Below are positions 18,464 through 27,550 of a DNA stretch of 64,000 nt, one piece after another. Source of the stretch: Flavobacterium nackdongense (lineage in GTDB: Bacteria; Bacteroidota; Bacteroidia; Flavobacteriales; Flavobacteriaceae). The position numbers and the translations under genes were made by a program. The stretch spans positions 682,001-746,000 of the forward strand of contig NZ_CP037933.1 in the NCBI RefSeq assembly GCF_004355225.1, written 5' to 3'. The notes under the pieces are model-generated. The model did not search any database. It worked only from the letters and a program-made list of their open reading frames with translations, and had not been told where the DNA came from. The first letter of the stretch is position 1; every line of letters begins with the position of its first letter.

Positions 18464-19008
18464 TTTTTTATGAATTTAAAGTGATTTTATACCTTAAAGA
18501 TAAACATAAAAAATAAATTAACAATACTAATTATGAGATGTTTATGATTATTTTAATTGGTTAATTGTTTGGGGTTTGTGGTTTATGGTTTGTGGTTTGT
18601 GGTTTATGGTTTGTAGTTTGTGGTTTATGGTTAAGCGGTTAATCGTTATTTGGTTAATCGGTTAACTGGTTAACTGGTTAATCGGTTAAGGGTTTAAATC
18701 CCCACTATTTAATGCAATTATTAATTTATAGAAATAGTAAAATTGAAACGCACTTCGTCTTCGCTCAGTGCAGGCTAGTATCATAGAAAAAAAGAGTTGG
18801 ATAGCCCAATTACTGCGCCTGTTCGTCCCAATAATAATCGGTACTCGGCTCTTGGGTTCACATAGCTATGATTTACTATAGTCAAGCGAAGCGTCTAAAT
18901 AAAATCAATAAAAAATTGGTGCTTTTGAATACGGAGATACTTGAAGAGATTCCTACGGAATGACAAAATAGTGTTTATTAAGTGTGTTTTAGAGGTTTTC
19001 AACAGAAC
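18464..19008. repeat. 545-base non-coding stretch with simple direct repeats
   Basis: Contains 'ggtttgtggtttatggtttgtgg' repeats (18570-18640) and 'ggttaatcggttaactgg' repeats (18640-18695). The rest (18700-19008) shows no gene, RNA or strong hairpin that I can support. Confidence 0.7.
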
Positions 19009-20781
19009 CTAAATAACCCCCATTTTCTTCATCAAGAAAGTGGCGCTCTTGTTTTTACAAATGCCATCACGTAAGATGAAGTCAAAATGCAGGTCGTTGT
19101 CTCTAATTTCAACTTCAAAGCATTTATTGATTAAGCTATCAGGGAATTCTTTGGTGGTTAGGCACACTTCTATGTCGTGGGTGGCAATCGCTCCTAGGGC
19201 GTTTTTGGCAATTACTTTTTTGATGACTTCAATCGTGCCGCTTCGCTTGTCATCGGAATTGGTGCCTCTTAAGATTTCGTCTAGTAAAACAAAAGCAGGT
19301 CGGTGATCGAGTTCGTCCCTAATTTGTTTCAGACGCTTGATTTCGGCAAAGAAATAGGACTCGCTATCCGACAAAGAATCCGACAAGCGCATCGACACTA
19401 AAACGGGCATTGGATGCACATTGGCTTTCGTAGCACAAACCGCTGCTCCCATTCCCGTCAGCACCATATTGATGCCTAAACTTCGCAGAAAAGTACTCTT
19501 GCCCGACATATTGGAACCCGTTAGAATCATAAAAGATTGGGGTTGAAAATCGATGTCATTGCCGACCCTATTTTTTTTAGAAAGCAAAGGATGGCTCAAA
19601 TTCGAGAACGAGATTTCATACTTGGTATTCAATTCTGGGAAAACAAAGTCGGGATTGTTATAAGAAACATTTGCCAAACTGTTGAGCATTTCAAATTCGC
19701 CCATTACCGCCAACCACTCTTCAAGTGCAGCTGCGTGTTGGTTTTTCCACAAGATTAAGGCCTTAAAAATATGTAAATTGAATAAAAAGGTTCCGTTGAA
19801 TAGCACACCGGTAATCAAATTCTGAATGGTGTCCATACTCGAAAACAAACTGGCTAACTGTTTTAGATGCACACTGGCCGTTTCGTTTTGATATATCAAT
19901 TGTTTTTGTAAATCGATTAGTTTCTCGGCTTTGAAGTCTTCTTTTTCTATCTTTTGCAGCAATAATCCATAGTGCGAAATGATGGTGTCAATATTCGTGG
20001 AATGCGCCATTTCGAGTTGCATTCGTTTCATAAACCGACCTAAAAAAGCCAAATTAAATACGAAAATAAAGCTCAAAACATTTAAGTAAACCATATTCGA
20101 TGTACTCCAATAGGCGACGGCAAAACCCACAAAAAGGAGGGGCGACAGCATTGAAACCCCCACACTTATTTTCGATAACGGTTTGCTGTTGTAGGTACTC
20201 CATTTCAATATCGTTTCGTAGGCTTGTTGGCTGTCCTGACTTATTTTGGCCAAAGCCAAAAACTCCTGACGCCAATCTAATTGGCCAGACAATTCCTTTA
20301 TGGCATCCTGATTGCGAAGGATTTCCTCATTCGGCAGCAATCGGACGCATTGTTGAGCTAAGGTTTTCTTACCAATATAAGTCGCGGTTCGATTGATATT
20401 CTGAAACAACGAATGGTTGCCAAAAACATCCAAATCATAGGCATAAGGATGATGGAAATCGATAAACTCCTCGCCTTTTTCGAAAGGAAGTTGGTTGTTT
20501 TCCAGATAGGCTATTTCGTTGGTATTGATGGAGCGTAAGGCCTCCCCCATTTTTAGTTGGAATTGCAACTTAGTGTGCCATCGCATCAGGAGGAAAAAAG
20601 CAATCAAAAAGAAAATCGAAAGCCCTAAAAACCACATTTTACTTTCTTTAAGATAGTAATAGCCTAAAATTAAAAAGAGCAGAATACTCGCTAAGCGCAG
20701 CAAACTGATGGTATTGTATTGGGTTTTGGTTTTGGTTAATTCCTGCGAATATTTTAGGCTTCTTGATTGGTAGGCTTCCAT
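19009..20781 (-). CDS. Membrane-anchored MutS-family ATPase
   Basis: 590 residues. Two membrane helices near residues 28-45 and 48-66 ('LASILLFLILGYYYL', 'FLGLSIFFLIAFFLL') and another pair near 205-250, then a lever region and a MutS domain V ATPase: Walker A 'TGSNMSGKSTFLRSLG' near residue 425, 'SMRLSDSLSDSESYFFAEIKRLKQI', Walker B 'FVLLDEILRGTNSDD' near 500, and the histidine switch 'AIATHDIEVC'. It lacks the mismatch-recognition domain I of MutS, so classical mismatch repair is unlikely. This membrane-linked type occurs in Bacteroidota; its role is not established. Confidence 0.85.
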   Translation of the reverse strand: MEAYQSRSLKYSQELTKTKTQYNTISLLRLASILLFLILGYYYLKESKMWFLGLSIFFLIAFFLLMRWHTKLQFQLKMGEALRSINTNEIAYLENNQLPFEKGEEFIDFHHPYAYDLDVFGNHSLFQNINRTATYIGKKTLAQQCVRLLPNEEILRNQDAIKELSGQLDWRQEFLALAKISQDSQQAYETILKWSTYNSKPLSKISVGVSMLSPLLFVGFAVAYWSTSNMVYLNVLSFIFVFNLAFLGRFMKRMQLEMAHSTNIDTIISHYGLLLQKIEKEDFKAEKLIDLQKQLIYQNETASVHLKQLASLFSSMDTIQNLITGVLFNGTFLFNLHIFKALILWKNQHAAALEEWLAVMGEFEMLNSLANVSYNNPDFVFPELNTKYEISFSNLSHPLLSKKNRVGNDIDFQPQSFMILTGSNMSGKSTFLRSLGINMVLTGMGAAVCATKANVHPMPVLVSMRLSDSLSDSESYFFAEIKRLKQIRDELDHRPAFVLLDEILRGTNSDDKRSGTIEVIKKVIAKNALGAIATHDIEVCLTTKEFPDSLINKCFEVEIRDNDLHFDFILRDGICKNKSATFLMKKMGVI

Positions 20782-20837
20782 TTTTTTTAATAAAGGACAA
20801 ATATAGGGATTGAGCGGTATAAGTTCACACTTACAAG

Positions 20838-20995
20838 CAAGTCAATCGCTAAAAAAGCAGCCACGAATTTCACGAATAACACGAATTACAAACTTTTTAA
20901 ATTACACAAATTCCTTCAACGTTCAGAAATTGTGCCATTCAATTTTATTATTCATTAAGATTTGTGTTGATTAGTGCAATTTGTGGCTGAAAATT
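20838..20995. repeat. Long imperfect inverted repeat upstream of mnmE
   Basis: gcagccacgaatttcacgaa near 20858 pairs loosely with gtgcaatttgtggctga near 20974-20990. Related words (accacaaattacacgaattt ... attttgtggt) occur at 59430 and 60900. This looks like a dispersed non-coding repeat family. Confidence 0.5.
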
Positions 20996-21077
20996 TTAAT
21001 GCAGGTGTCTCGCTTTGACAAATTTTAAAACAGAAACTTCAACAGATTTAGTACCTTTGCCAACAAGAACAAATACT

Positions 21078-22472
21078 ATGCTGAACAACGATTCTATAGT
21101 GGCGCTTGCCACACCCTCAGGAGCTGGAGCCATTGCCATCATTCGGATTTCTGGAGAGGAAGCCATTAGCATTGGCAATGCTGTTTTTCAATCGATTAAA
21201 GGCAAGGATTTGACGAAACAAAAATCGCATACCCTGCATTTAGGCCATATTGTAGATCAGAACAAAACCCTAGACGAAGTTTTGGTTTCCATTTTCAAAG
21301 GGCCGAACTCCTATACCGGCGAAAATACCATCGAGATTTCCTGTCACGGTTCTACCTATATCCAACAGCAAATTATTCAGTTGTTGCTTCGCAAGGGTTG
21401 CCGAATGGCCGATCCTGGTGAATTTACCTTACGGGCATTTTTGAACGGCAAACTCGATTTATCCCAAGCCGAAGCCGTTGCCGACTTAATCTCTTCGGAT
21501 AATGAAGCCTCGCACCAAATCGCGATGCAGCAAATGCGCGGTGGTTTTTCGAACGAGATTGCCAAACTGCGCGAAGAGTTATTGAACTTTGCTTCCCTGA
21601 TTGAACTCGAATTGGACTTTGCCGAGGAAGATGTAGAATTTGCCGACCGAAGTCAATTTCACGAACTACTGAACCGGATTGAGTTGGTGCTGAAACGCCT
21701 CATCGATTCGTTTGCGGTAGGGAATGTCATCAAAAACGGGATTCCCGTGGCGATTGTGGGTGAACCCAATGTAGGAAAATCGACGCTATTGAACGCTTTG
21801 CTCAACGAAGAACGCGCCATCGTTTCTCACATTGCCGGAACGACTCGGGACACGATTGAAGACGAATTGGTAATTGGTGGCATCGGATTCCGATTTATTG
21901 ATACTGCCGGAATTCGGGAAACAGAGGATCACGTCGAAAGTATCGGTATTCGCAAGACGTTCGAGAAAATAGAACAAGCACAGGTGGTGATTTATTTATT
22001 AGATAGCAGTTTGCAGTCGGCAGACGGCAGTTTACAAATGAATCAAATTGAAATTGAAAAAATCAAGAATCAGTTTCCTTTGAAACCCTTACTTGTTGTT
22101 GGAAATAAATCGGATTTGCTTTCTGAAAAAGAAGCTGGTAATCTGAAATCTGAAATCAGCAATCTGAACTTAATTTCCGCTAAACAGAACATTGGCGTTG
22201 ACCAACTCAAAAACCAGCTGCTCTCGTTTGTGAATACGGGTGCGCTACGGAATAACGAAACAATTATCACCAATACAAGACATTACGATTCTTTACTGAA
22301 AGCCTTAGACGAAATCCAGAAAGTGAAGTTTGGATTGGAAACCAACCTCTCGAGCGACTTGATGGCACTCGATATTCGCGAAGCATTGTACCATTTTGGG
22401 CTGATTACGGGTCAAGTAACTAATGATGAGCTACTTGGAAATATATTTGCTAACTTTTGTATCGGGAAATAG
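21078..22472 (+). CDS. mnmE: tRNA modification GTPase MnmE
   Basis: 464 residues from ATG 21078 ('MLNNDSIVALATPSGAGAIAIIRISG'). An in-frame TTG at 21015 would add 21 residues not typical of the family. The N-terminal formyl-THF-binding domain is followed by a helical domain with an inserted G domain: 'GEPNVGKSTLLNAL' near 229, 'GTTRDTIED', 'DTAGIRETED' and 'NKSD'. It ends in 'NFCIGK', with the conserved C-terminal cysteine. With MnmG it installs 5-(carboxymethyl)aminomethyl groups on wobble uridine 34 of tRNAs. A -7 box TACCTTTG lies at 21052-21059. Between the G domain and C-terminus there are word-like repeats ('aatctgaaatctgaaatcag') in the DNA. Confidence 0.95.
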   Translation: MLNNDSIVALATPSGAGAIAIIRISGEEAISIGNAVFQSIKGKDLTKQKSHTLHLGHIVDQNKTLDEVLVSIFKGPNSYTGENTIEISCHGSTYIQQQIIQLLLRKGCRMADPGEFTLRAFLNGKLDLSQAEAVADLISSDNEASHQIAMQQMRGGFSNEIAKLREELLNFASLIELELDFAEEDVEFADRSQFHELLNRIELVLKRLIDSFAVGNVIKNGIPVAIVGEPNVGKSTLLNALLNEERAIVSHIAGTTRDTIEDELVIGGIGFRFIDTAGIRETEDHVESIGIRKTFEKIEQAQVVIYLLDSSLQSADGSLQMNQIEIEKIKNQFPLKPLLVVGNKSDLLSEKEAGNLKSEISNLNLISAKQNIGVDQLKNQLLSFVNTGALRNNETIITNTRHYDSLLKALDEIQKVKFGLETNLSSDLMALDIREALYHFGLITGQVTNDELLGNIFANFCIGK

Positions 22473-22478
22473 TGCTAT

Positions 22479-22862
22479 TTACTTTTTAGGCACAAAAACC
22501 AATCGTTTCAACATCGTTTTCAATTTTTTACCAGGGCGAAAAAGAATCGAGGAACTGGTCACATTTTGTGACCTAACGGATTCTGGCGTATCACTACTAC
22601 TCCCTTTGATACTCACTTGAAACGAGCCCAAATTTCCTAAACGCACAATTTTTCCTTTTTCTAATGAATTGGAAACCTCTTCCACCAAACTCATTATGAC
22701 TAAATAACAATCGGCTGGAGTCGCTGAACAACTGAAAGAAACTTGCTCTGCCAACTCTTCTAAATCAATTTCGCCATAGTTGCAGGCGCGTGGATAATAT
22801 TTCATTGGTGCCGAAGCATCGTTAGGATTGGTTTTTCCTGAGGGTGTAAATGGTATGGCCAT
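22479..22862 (-). CDS. HU-family DNA-binding protein, divergent
   Basis: 127 residues. The HU core is 'YLVIMSLVEEVSNSLEKGKIVRLGNLGSFQVSIKG', with the beta arm and 'KLKTMLKRLVFVPKK' at the end. The first 40 residues ('IPFTPSGKTNPNDASAPMKYYPRA') replace the usual start. This is the HU-like type common in Bacteroidota, near 120-170 residues, which probably shapes DNA or acts at specific sites. It converges on mnmE with only 6 bases between stops. The unusual triple repeat at 22938-23001 lies just upstream, where its promoter should be. Confidence 0.8.
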   Translation of the reverse strand: MAIPFTPSGKTNPNDASAPMKYYPRACNYGEIDLEELAEQVSFSCSATPADCYLVIMSLVEEVSNSLEKGKIVRLGNLGSFQVSIKGSSSDTPESVRSQNVTSSSILFRPGKKLKTMLKRLVFVPKK

Positions 22863-22937
22863 ACTTAAACTAGATTAGAGTTCACAATTTTGTTTTTTGT
22901 TATTGACAAAGATAGGGAATAAAACTGCTGAACTAAC

Positions 22938-23001
22938 AAAACTACCACGGTAGTTTTCACAACCTACGGCGGTAGTTTAAATAAAACAACCGCGGTAGTT
23001 T
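22938..23001. promoter_or_regulatory. Three iterated near-palindromes upstream of the HU-like gene
   Basis: aaaactaccacggtagtttt (22938-22957), acctacggcggtagttt (22962-22978) and aaaacaaccgcggtagttt (22983-23001). Each ends in CGGTAGTTT; the first is a near-perfect palindrome around CCACGG. The spacing is about two helical turns (21-24 bp), as for cooperative operator sites. Confidence 0.5.
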
Positions 23002-23129
23002 CACATGCTAAACAAGAGCTTTCCAAACTTTAGTTAGTAGGCGGTTATAGCGACTTCAAGTCTGGGGATGGCAGGCTCGATGCGGCAGATCATTAGTGAG
23101 ATTTTATTTTTTTGAAAAAATAAGGCAGA

Positions 23130-23177
23130 ATGAGGAAAGCCGTAAAATTATGTTTGAAATATGCCGTACTATTGCTT
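23130..23177 (+). promoter_or_regulatory. 48-bp promoter-like element, copy A (hsdR operon)
   Basis: atgaggaaagccgtaaaa then, 21 bases after ccgtaa, the -7-like TACTATTG (23167-23174). It aligns without gaps to copies at 38297, 50549 and 50775. hsdR starts 84 bases downstream. Confidence 0.45.
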
Positions 23178-23261
23178 TTGAAAGAATTTTATTTATAAAT
23201 ATATTTATTGTGAACCACATTTTTTTTATCTTTAACCCAAATAAAATTCGCTGTTAATTTT

Positions 23262-26048
23262 ATGCTTAACCAAAACCCCGAACAAATTGCCAGAGATCAC
23301 ATTGACAAGCAACTTTTAGCTTGTGGGTGGCTTATACAAGATAAGAAGAAATTCAATCTTGCGGCTGGGTTGGGAATTGCTATAAGGGAATTCCAAACTG
23401 ATATTGGGCCAGCGGATTATGTGTTGTTTGTCGATAAAAAAGCCGTTGGTATTATTGAAGCCAAACGTGAAGAGGAAGGGGTTCATTTAACTTCTGTCGA
23501 AGAACAATCTTCTCAGTATGCTAATGCCAAACTCCGATTATTAAATAACGATCCTTTGCCGTTTGTGTATGAAAGCACTGGCGAAGTCACTCGCTTTACC
23601 GATTATAGAGATCCTAAACCCCGTTCTCGCAATGTATTTACGTTTCATCGTCCAGAAACTTTTATGCAATGGTCAAGGGAAACCAAAACGATGCGAGCAC
23701 GTTTGCATGATATTCCTGCTTTGCCTGTTGATGGTTTGCGGGATTGCCAAATTACAGCCATTACGAATTTAGAGCAGTCTTTCAAAGAGCAAAAACCAAA
23801 AGCCCTGATTCAGATGGCGACGGGTTCCGGCAAAACCTTTACCGCGATTTCCTTTGTCTATCGTTTGCTAAAATATGCCAAAGCCAAACGCATTCTCTTT
23901 TTGGTCGATACCAAAAACTTGGGCGAACAAGCCGAAGGTGAATTTCGTTCCTATACTGCCAGTGAAGACAATCGTTTATTTACGGAATTGTATGGAGTGA
24001 CACGATTGAGTAGTTCCTTTATTCCCAATGATAGTCAGGTGTATATCAGTACGATTCAAAGGATGTATTCCATTTTAAAGGAAACGGAATTGGATGAAAG
24101 TGCCGAAGAAGAAAACCCCAATGAACAAACTTTTGAAGTTAAAACGGCAGTTCCTGTTGGCTATAATGAGAAAGTGCCTATAGAATTCTTTGATTTCATC
24201 GTTATTGACGAATGCCATCGCAGTATTTACAATTTGTGGAAACAAGTTTTAGACTATTTTGATGTGTTTCAAATCGGATTAACCGCAACTCCTGATAATA
24301 GAACCTTTGGTTATTTCAACCAAAACCTGGTTTGCGATTATGGGTATGAAAAAGCCGTGATTGATGGTGTTTTGGTTCCCTACAATGTGTTTACCGTTGA
24401 AACCCAAATTACCAAAGAAGGCAGTGTCATTAAACTGGGTGAAAAAGTAGATAAACGCAAACGCCTTACCCGCAAGAAATTCTGGGAATCTTTGGATGAA
24501 GATGAAGTGTATAGTGGGAAACAATTGGATAATGACATTGTAAACCCGAGTACCATTCGCACCATTATCCGAGCGGTGAAAGAGAATTTGCCCGCTATGT
24601 TCCCCGATCGTTTGGATGAAAAGGGCGTTTTTGAAGTGCCTAAACTATTGATCTTTGCCAAAACCGATTCGCATGCCGAAGATATTATCGAAATGGTACG
24701 AGAGGAATTTGGCGAAGAAAATAAATTTTGTAAAAAGATAACCTATAAAAGTGACGAAGACCCTAAATCGGTCTTGCAGCAGTTTCGAAATGATTATTAC
24801 CCTCGTATTGCTGTTACTGTAGATATGATTGCTACGGGAACTGACATTCGACCGCTCGAAGTTTTGTTGTTTATGCGCGATGTGAAAAGCCGTTCGTACT
24901 ACGAACAGATGAAAGGGCGTGGCACTCGAACTTGTTCTGTGGAAGAATTGAGAGCTAAAGGAACTCCTTCTGCCCGATTCAGCAAAGACCATTTTGTGAT
25001 TATTGATGCCATTGGGGTCGAGAATTCACAGAAAACCGATAGCCGACCTTTGGAAAAAGCACCTGGTGTTTCGTTAAAAGATGTGTTGACCAATATCGCT
25101 TTGGGAAACACCTCCGAAGATATGTTGACCACGCTTGCCAATCGTTTGATTCGTTTGGAACGCCAACTTTCTGAGAAAGATAAATTGAAATTTGCCGAAC
25201 AAGCCAATGGTTTTACGATTCATCATATTGTGAAACAATTGCTACACGCCTACGATCCAGATGCATTGGAAAGTACGAGGTTAGAAGTTAGAGGTAAGAT
25301 GGCAGGAATGCCTCCTATTGCCATTGAAGCCGAAATTGAAAAGGAAAAACAAAAGATAATAGAAGATGCTGTTGAAGTTTTTCACAATCCTGAATTGCGG
25401 GATTTTATTGTGGATATTCGCAAGCAGTACGACCAGATTATTGATGTGGTCAATTTGGACACGATTACCAAAATTGGTTGGGTCAAAGACCAAGACGAGG
25501 CAGCCACCACTACCATAACCGATTTTAAAAACTGGATAGAAAGCCACAAAGACGAAATTACGGCTTTGCAAATTTTCTATGCACAGGACTACCGCCATCG
25601 CACTTTTACCTACAAAATGATCAAAGACCTAAGCGAAAAACTAAAAACCGATAAACCCTTATTGGCTCCCTTGACCGTTTGGCGTGCTTATGAACAATTG
25701 GAAAAAACTAACGGTTCTACCAAAAGTGAACTGATTGCCTTGGTTTCCTTGATACGTCGTGTAAGTGGTATTGATACTACTTTGACGGCTTATGACAAAA
25801 CAGTGGACAAGAATTTTCAGGATTGGATTTTTAAGAAAAATGCCGGGCAACACAATGCCTTTACCGAAGCCCAAATGCAGTGGTTGCGCATGATGAAGGA
25901 CTATGTAGCCAACAGTTTTCATATAGACCGAGACGATTTTGATTTGAGCCCTTTTAATGCCGAAGGCGGTTTGAGCAAAATGTGGCAGTTGTTTGGAGAA
26001 GAAACAGATGTGATTATTAATGAATTAAATGAAGTGTTAGCAGCGTAA
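23262..26048 (+). CDS. hsdR: Type I restriction enzyme R subunit
   Basis: 928 residues. The N-terminal PD-(D/E)xK nuclease has 'IGPADYVLFVDKKAVGIIEAKRE' near residues 50-70. A superfamily 2 helicase/translocase follows: Walker A 'MATGSGKTFTAI' near 186, 'DECHRSIYNLW' (motif II) near 316, 'GLTATPDNRTFGYF' (motif III), 'DMIATGTDIRPLE' (motif V) and 'QMKGRGTRT' (motif VI). The C-terminal part holds the helical HsdM-contact region. All motifs are intact. It leads a plus-strand series in which hsdS and hsdM come only after inserted genes. A 48-bp promoter-like element precedes it. Confidence 0.93.
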   Translation: MLNQNPEQIARDHIDKQLLACGWLIQDKKKFNLAAGLGIAIREFQTDIGPADYVLFVDKKAVGIIEAKREEEGVHLTSVEEQSSQYANAKLRLLNNDPLPFVYESTGEVTRFTDYRDPKPRSRNVFTFHRPETFMQWSRETKTMRARLHDIPALPVDGLRDCQITAITNLEQSFKEQKPKALIQMATGSGKTFTAISFVYRLLKYAKAKRILFLVDTKNLGEQAEGEFRSYTASEDNRLFTELYGVTRLSSSFIPNDSQVYISTIQRMYSILKETELDESAEEENPNEQTFEVKTAVPVGYNEKVPIEFFDFIVIDECHRSIYNLWKQVLDYFDVFQIGLTATPDNRTFGYFNQNLVCDYGYEKAVIDGVLVPYNVFTVETQITKEGSVIKLGEKVDKRKRLTRKKFWESLDEDEVYSGKQLDNDIVNPSTIRTIIRAVKENLPAMFPDRLDEKGVFEVPKLLIFAKTDSHAEDIIEMVREEFGEENKFCKKITYKSDEDPKSVLQQFRNDYYPRIAVTVDMIATGTDIRPLEVLLFMRDVKSRSYYEQMKGRGTRTCSVEELRAKGTPSARFSKDHFVIIDAIGVENSQKTDSRPLEKAPGVSLKDVLTNIALGNTSEDMLTTLANRLIRLERQLSEKDKLKFAEQANGFTIHHIVKQLLHAYDPDALESTRLEVRGKMAGMPPIAIEAEIEKEKQKIIEDAVEVFHNPELRDFIVDIRKQYDQIIDVVNLDTITKIGWVKDQDEAATTTITDFKNWIESHKDEITALQIFYAQDYRHRTFTYKMIKDLSEKLKTDKPLLAPLTVWRAYEQLEKTNGSTKSELIALVSLIRRVSGIDTTLTAYDKTVDKNFQDWIFKKNAGQHNAFTEAQMQWLRMMKDYVANSFHIDRDDFDLSPFNAEGGLSKMWQLFGEETDVIINELNEVLAA

Positions 26049-26104
26049 CTTAATTCATAAATTATAAAAAATAAACATTAGAGTAATATTTAAAAATTAA
26101 AAAA

Positions 26105-26467
26105 ATGGAACCAATAACATTAATTACATCTGCTATAACATTAGCAACACCTTATTTAATTAAATCAGGTGAAAAAATAGCTGAAGGAATTGGAGAAGAA
26201 ATTTGGAATTTAATCAAAAAGCCATTCACTAAAAAAGATGAAAGTGTACTTGCTATTGACATTACACAACAAGAAGAAAAAGACAAATTGATAAATCTTT
26301 TATCTGAAGAAATTGAAAAAGATATTGATTTTAAAATAGAACTTCAAACAGCCGTTGAAAAAGGTGAAAAACAGTTAAATGCATATTATCAACAGAATAT
26401 AAATAATAATGGAAATATTGAAAAACAAATTAATATTCAACATAATAATGGAAATATTCAAATGTAA
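26105..26467 (+). CDS. Small effector-associated protein of a putative ABC-3C-like system
   Basis: 120 residues. A predicted amphipathic or hydrophobic N-terminal stretch ('MEPITLITSAITLATPYLIKSGEKIAEGIGEE') is followed by a charged helix and a polar Asn-rich tail ('QQNINNNGNIEKQINIQHNN'). This layout (short helical domain, then N/G-rich beta-type linker) is seen in small proteins that sit in front of conflict-system genes such as ABC-three-component or NACHT systems, where they are thought to be effector-associated domains. The stop TAA shares its last A with the next ATG. Function is inferred from layout and context only. Confidence 0.5.
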   Translation: MEPITLITSAITLATPYLIKSGEKIAEGIGEEIWNLIKKPFTKKDESVLAIDITQQEEKDKLINLLSEEIEKDIDFKIELQTAVEKGEKQLNAYYQQNINNNGNIEKQINIQHNNGNIQM

Positions 26468-27045
26468 TGAGGCAAAATGTAGATAATAATGAAAATCAAA
26501 TCCATAATCAATTAAATATTGGTGAAAATCAGGCACCAATCTATTTAACTAAACAGACTAGGTTTGCCAAAAGATTTGAAAAATTAAATCAGGAGGTCGT
26601 TAGTGATGAAAGATATGAAGGTATCATGGAATCATTAAAATACTACCTTACAAGACTAGATGGAATCGATGCTCCAACTAAACTTAAAGATGGAGGTTTT
26701 AAAGAACCAGAAGTAATTGAGGCAATGAAAAAGAAGGAAAGATTTGCAAAAAGATTAGAGTTAAATAAATTTTACGAATCTGCACAATGGATAGATAGTC
26801 AGCTTTTTGCAAAAATAAAAATGAATTTTGAAACTTTTGTCTTACCATTAATTAATAATAATTCCGCAAAGCATGAGATTATGAGAGAATTGGTTTTAAA
26901 AGTAGTAGAACCAGTACTTGATTTAATAAATTTAGAAGGGGAAAATGACGAAGTTTTGAATTATAATGCTGATGATATTTTTGGAATGGTTTATTATTTA
27001 ACTGGTCAATGTCATTTAAATTGGAAAAATTATGATAGTATATAA
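26467..27045 (+). CDS. ABC-three-component-like C-terminal-domain protein
   Basis: 192 residues. The N-terminal Asn-rich segment ('NVDNNENQIHNQLNIGENQ') continues the linker style of the preceding protein, so the two may once have been one polypeptide. The helical remainder contains 'ESLKYYLTRLDG', 'LNKFYESAQWIDSQLFAKIKMNFE' and 'DIFGMVYYLTGQCHLNW', which I recall as the pattern of the ABC-3C C-terminal domain found in ABC-three-component conflict systems. The recollection cannot be checked here. It overlaps both neighbours (1 and 14 bases). Confidence 0.55.
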   Translation: MRQNVDNNENQIHNQLNIGENQAPIYLTKQTRFAKRFEKLNQEVVSDERYEGIMESLKYYLTRLDGIDAPTKLKDGGFKEPEVIEAMKKKERFAKRLELNKFYESAQWIDSQLFAKIKMNFETFVLPLINNNSAKHEIMRELVLKVVEPVLDLINLEGENDEVLNYNADDIFGMVYYLTGQCHLNWKNYDSI

Positions 27046-27550
27046 TCAAGCTTTAGACTTATATCATACAATTTTTAGGTTACTACATTTTTTAAACAAA
27101 TTTGAAAAAAATGATGTTTTAGAAATAGAAAGAGTTAGAATTTGGGACTTTTATTTGCTTTTCCCAAGCGAGATTCATAACATTAGGCTCAAACAGAATG
27201 AGACAGATATAAGAAAGATAAGAAAAGAATTTATTAAAGATTCGAATAATCCATATGAGAGAATCACTGGAAATAGAAAGATTTTTGAAAAAATAAAACC
27301 CTTTCAATTATCAGCTTTAAATTGCATTGCATCTTATGGTATAATCGATAAAGCCTTATTAAATCAACAAAGAATTTTAATTATTAATAAAGAAATACTT
27401 GTTGATTTTGTTAATAAATTTCAGGAATTAACTCCAAAAGAAAAAAATGTAATTGCATTAATGACAGCTCATTTTAATCAAGTATCATTATTTGGTACTG
27501 ATGGCTTAAAAAATAGAACAAACTTAATTGAAAGTAAATACGATGCGTAA
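27032..27550 (+). CDS. ABC-three-component-like middle component
   Basis: 172 residues, mostly helical. 'MIVYNQALDLYHTIFRLLHFLNKF' and 'RVRIWDFYLLFPSEIHNI', followed by 'KIFEKIKPFQLSALNCIASYGIID', match my recollection of an ABC-3C middle component (a small winged-helix-like linker between ATPase and third protein); the class number is uncertain, perhaps MC5. The ATG at 27032 overlaps the previous gene, and the next ATG lies inside this one, as in tightly coupled complexes. Confidence 0.55.
   Translation: MIVYNQALDLYHTIFRLLHFLNKFEKNDVLEIERVRIWDFYLLFPSEIHNIRLKQNETDIRKIRKEFIKDSNNPYERITGNRKIFEKIKPFQLSALNCIASYGIIDKALLNQQRILIINKEILVDFVNKFQELTPKEKNVIALMTAHFNQVSLFGTDGLKNRTNLIESKYDA

Noticed and set aside
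20054..20396. ORFs within the MutS-like gene in other frames
   Set aside because: The long minus-strand frame with intact ATPase motifs explains the region.
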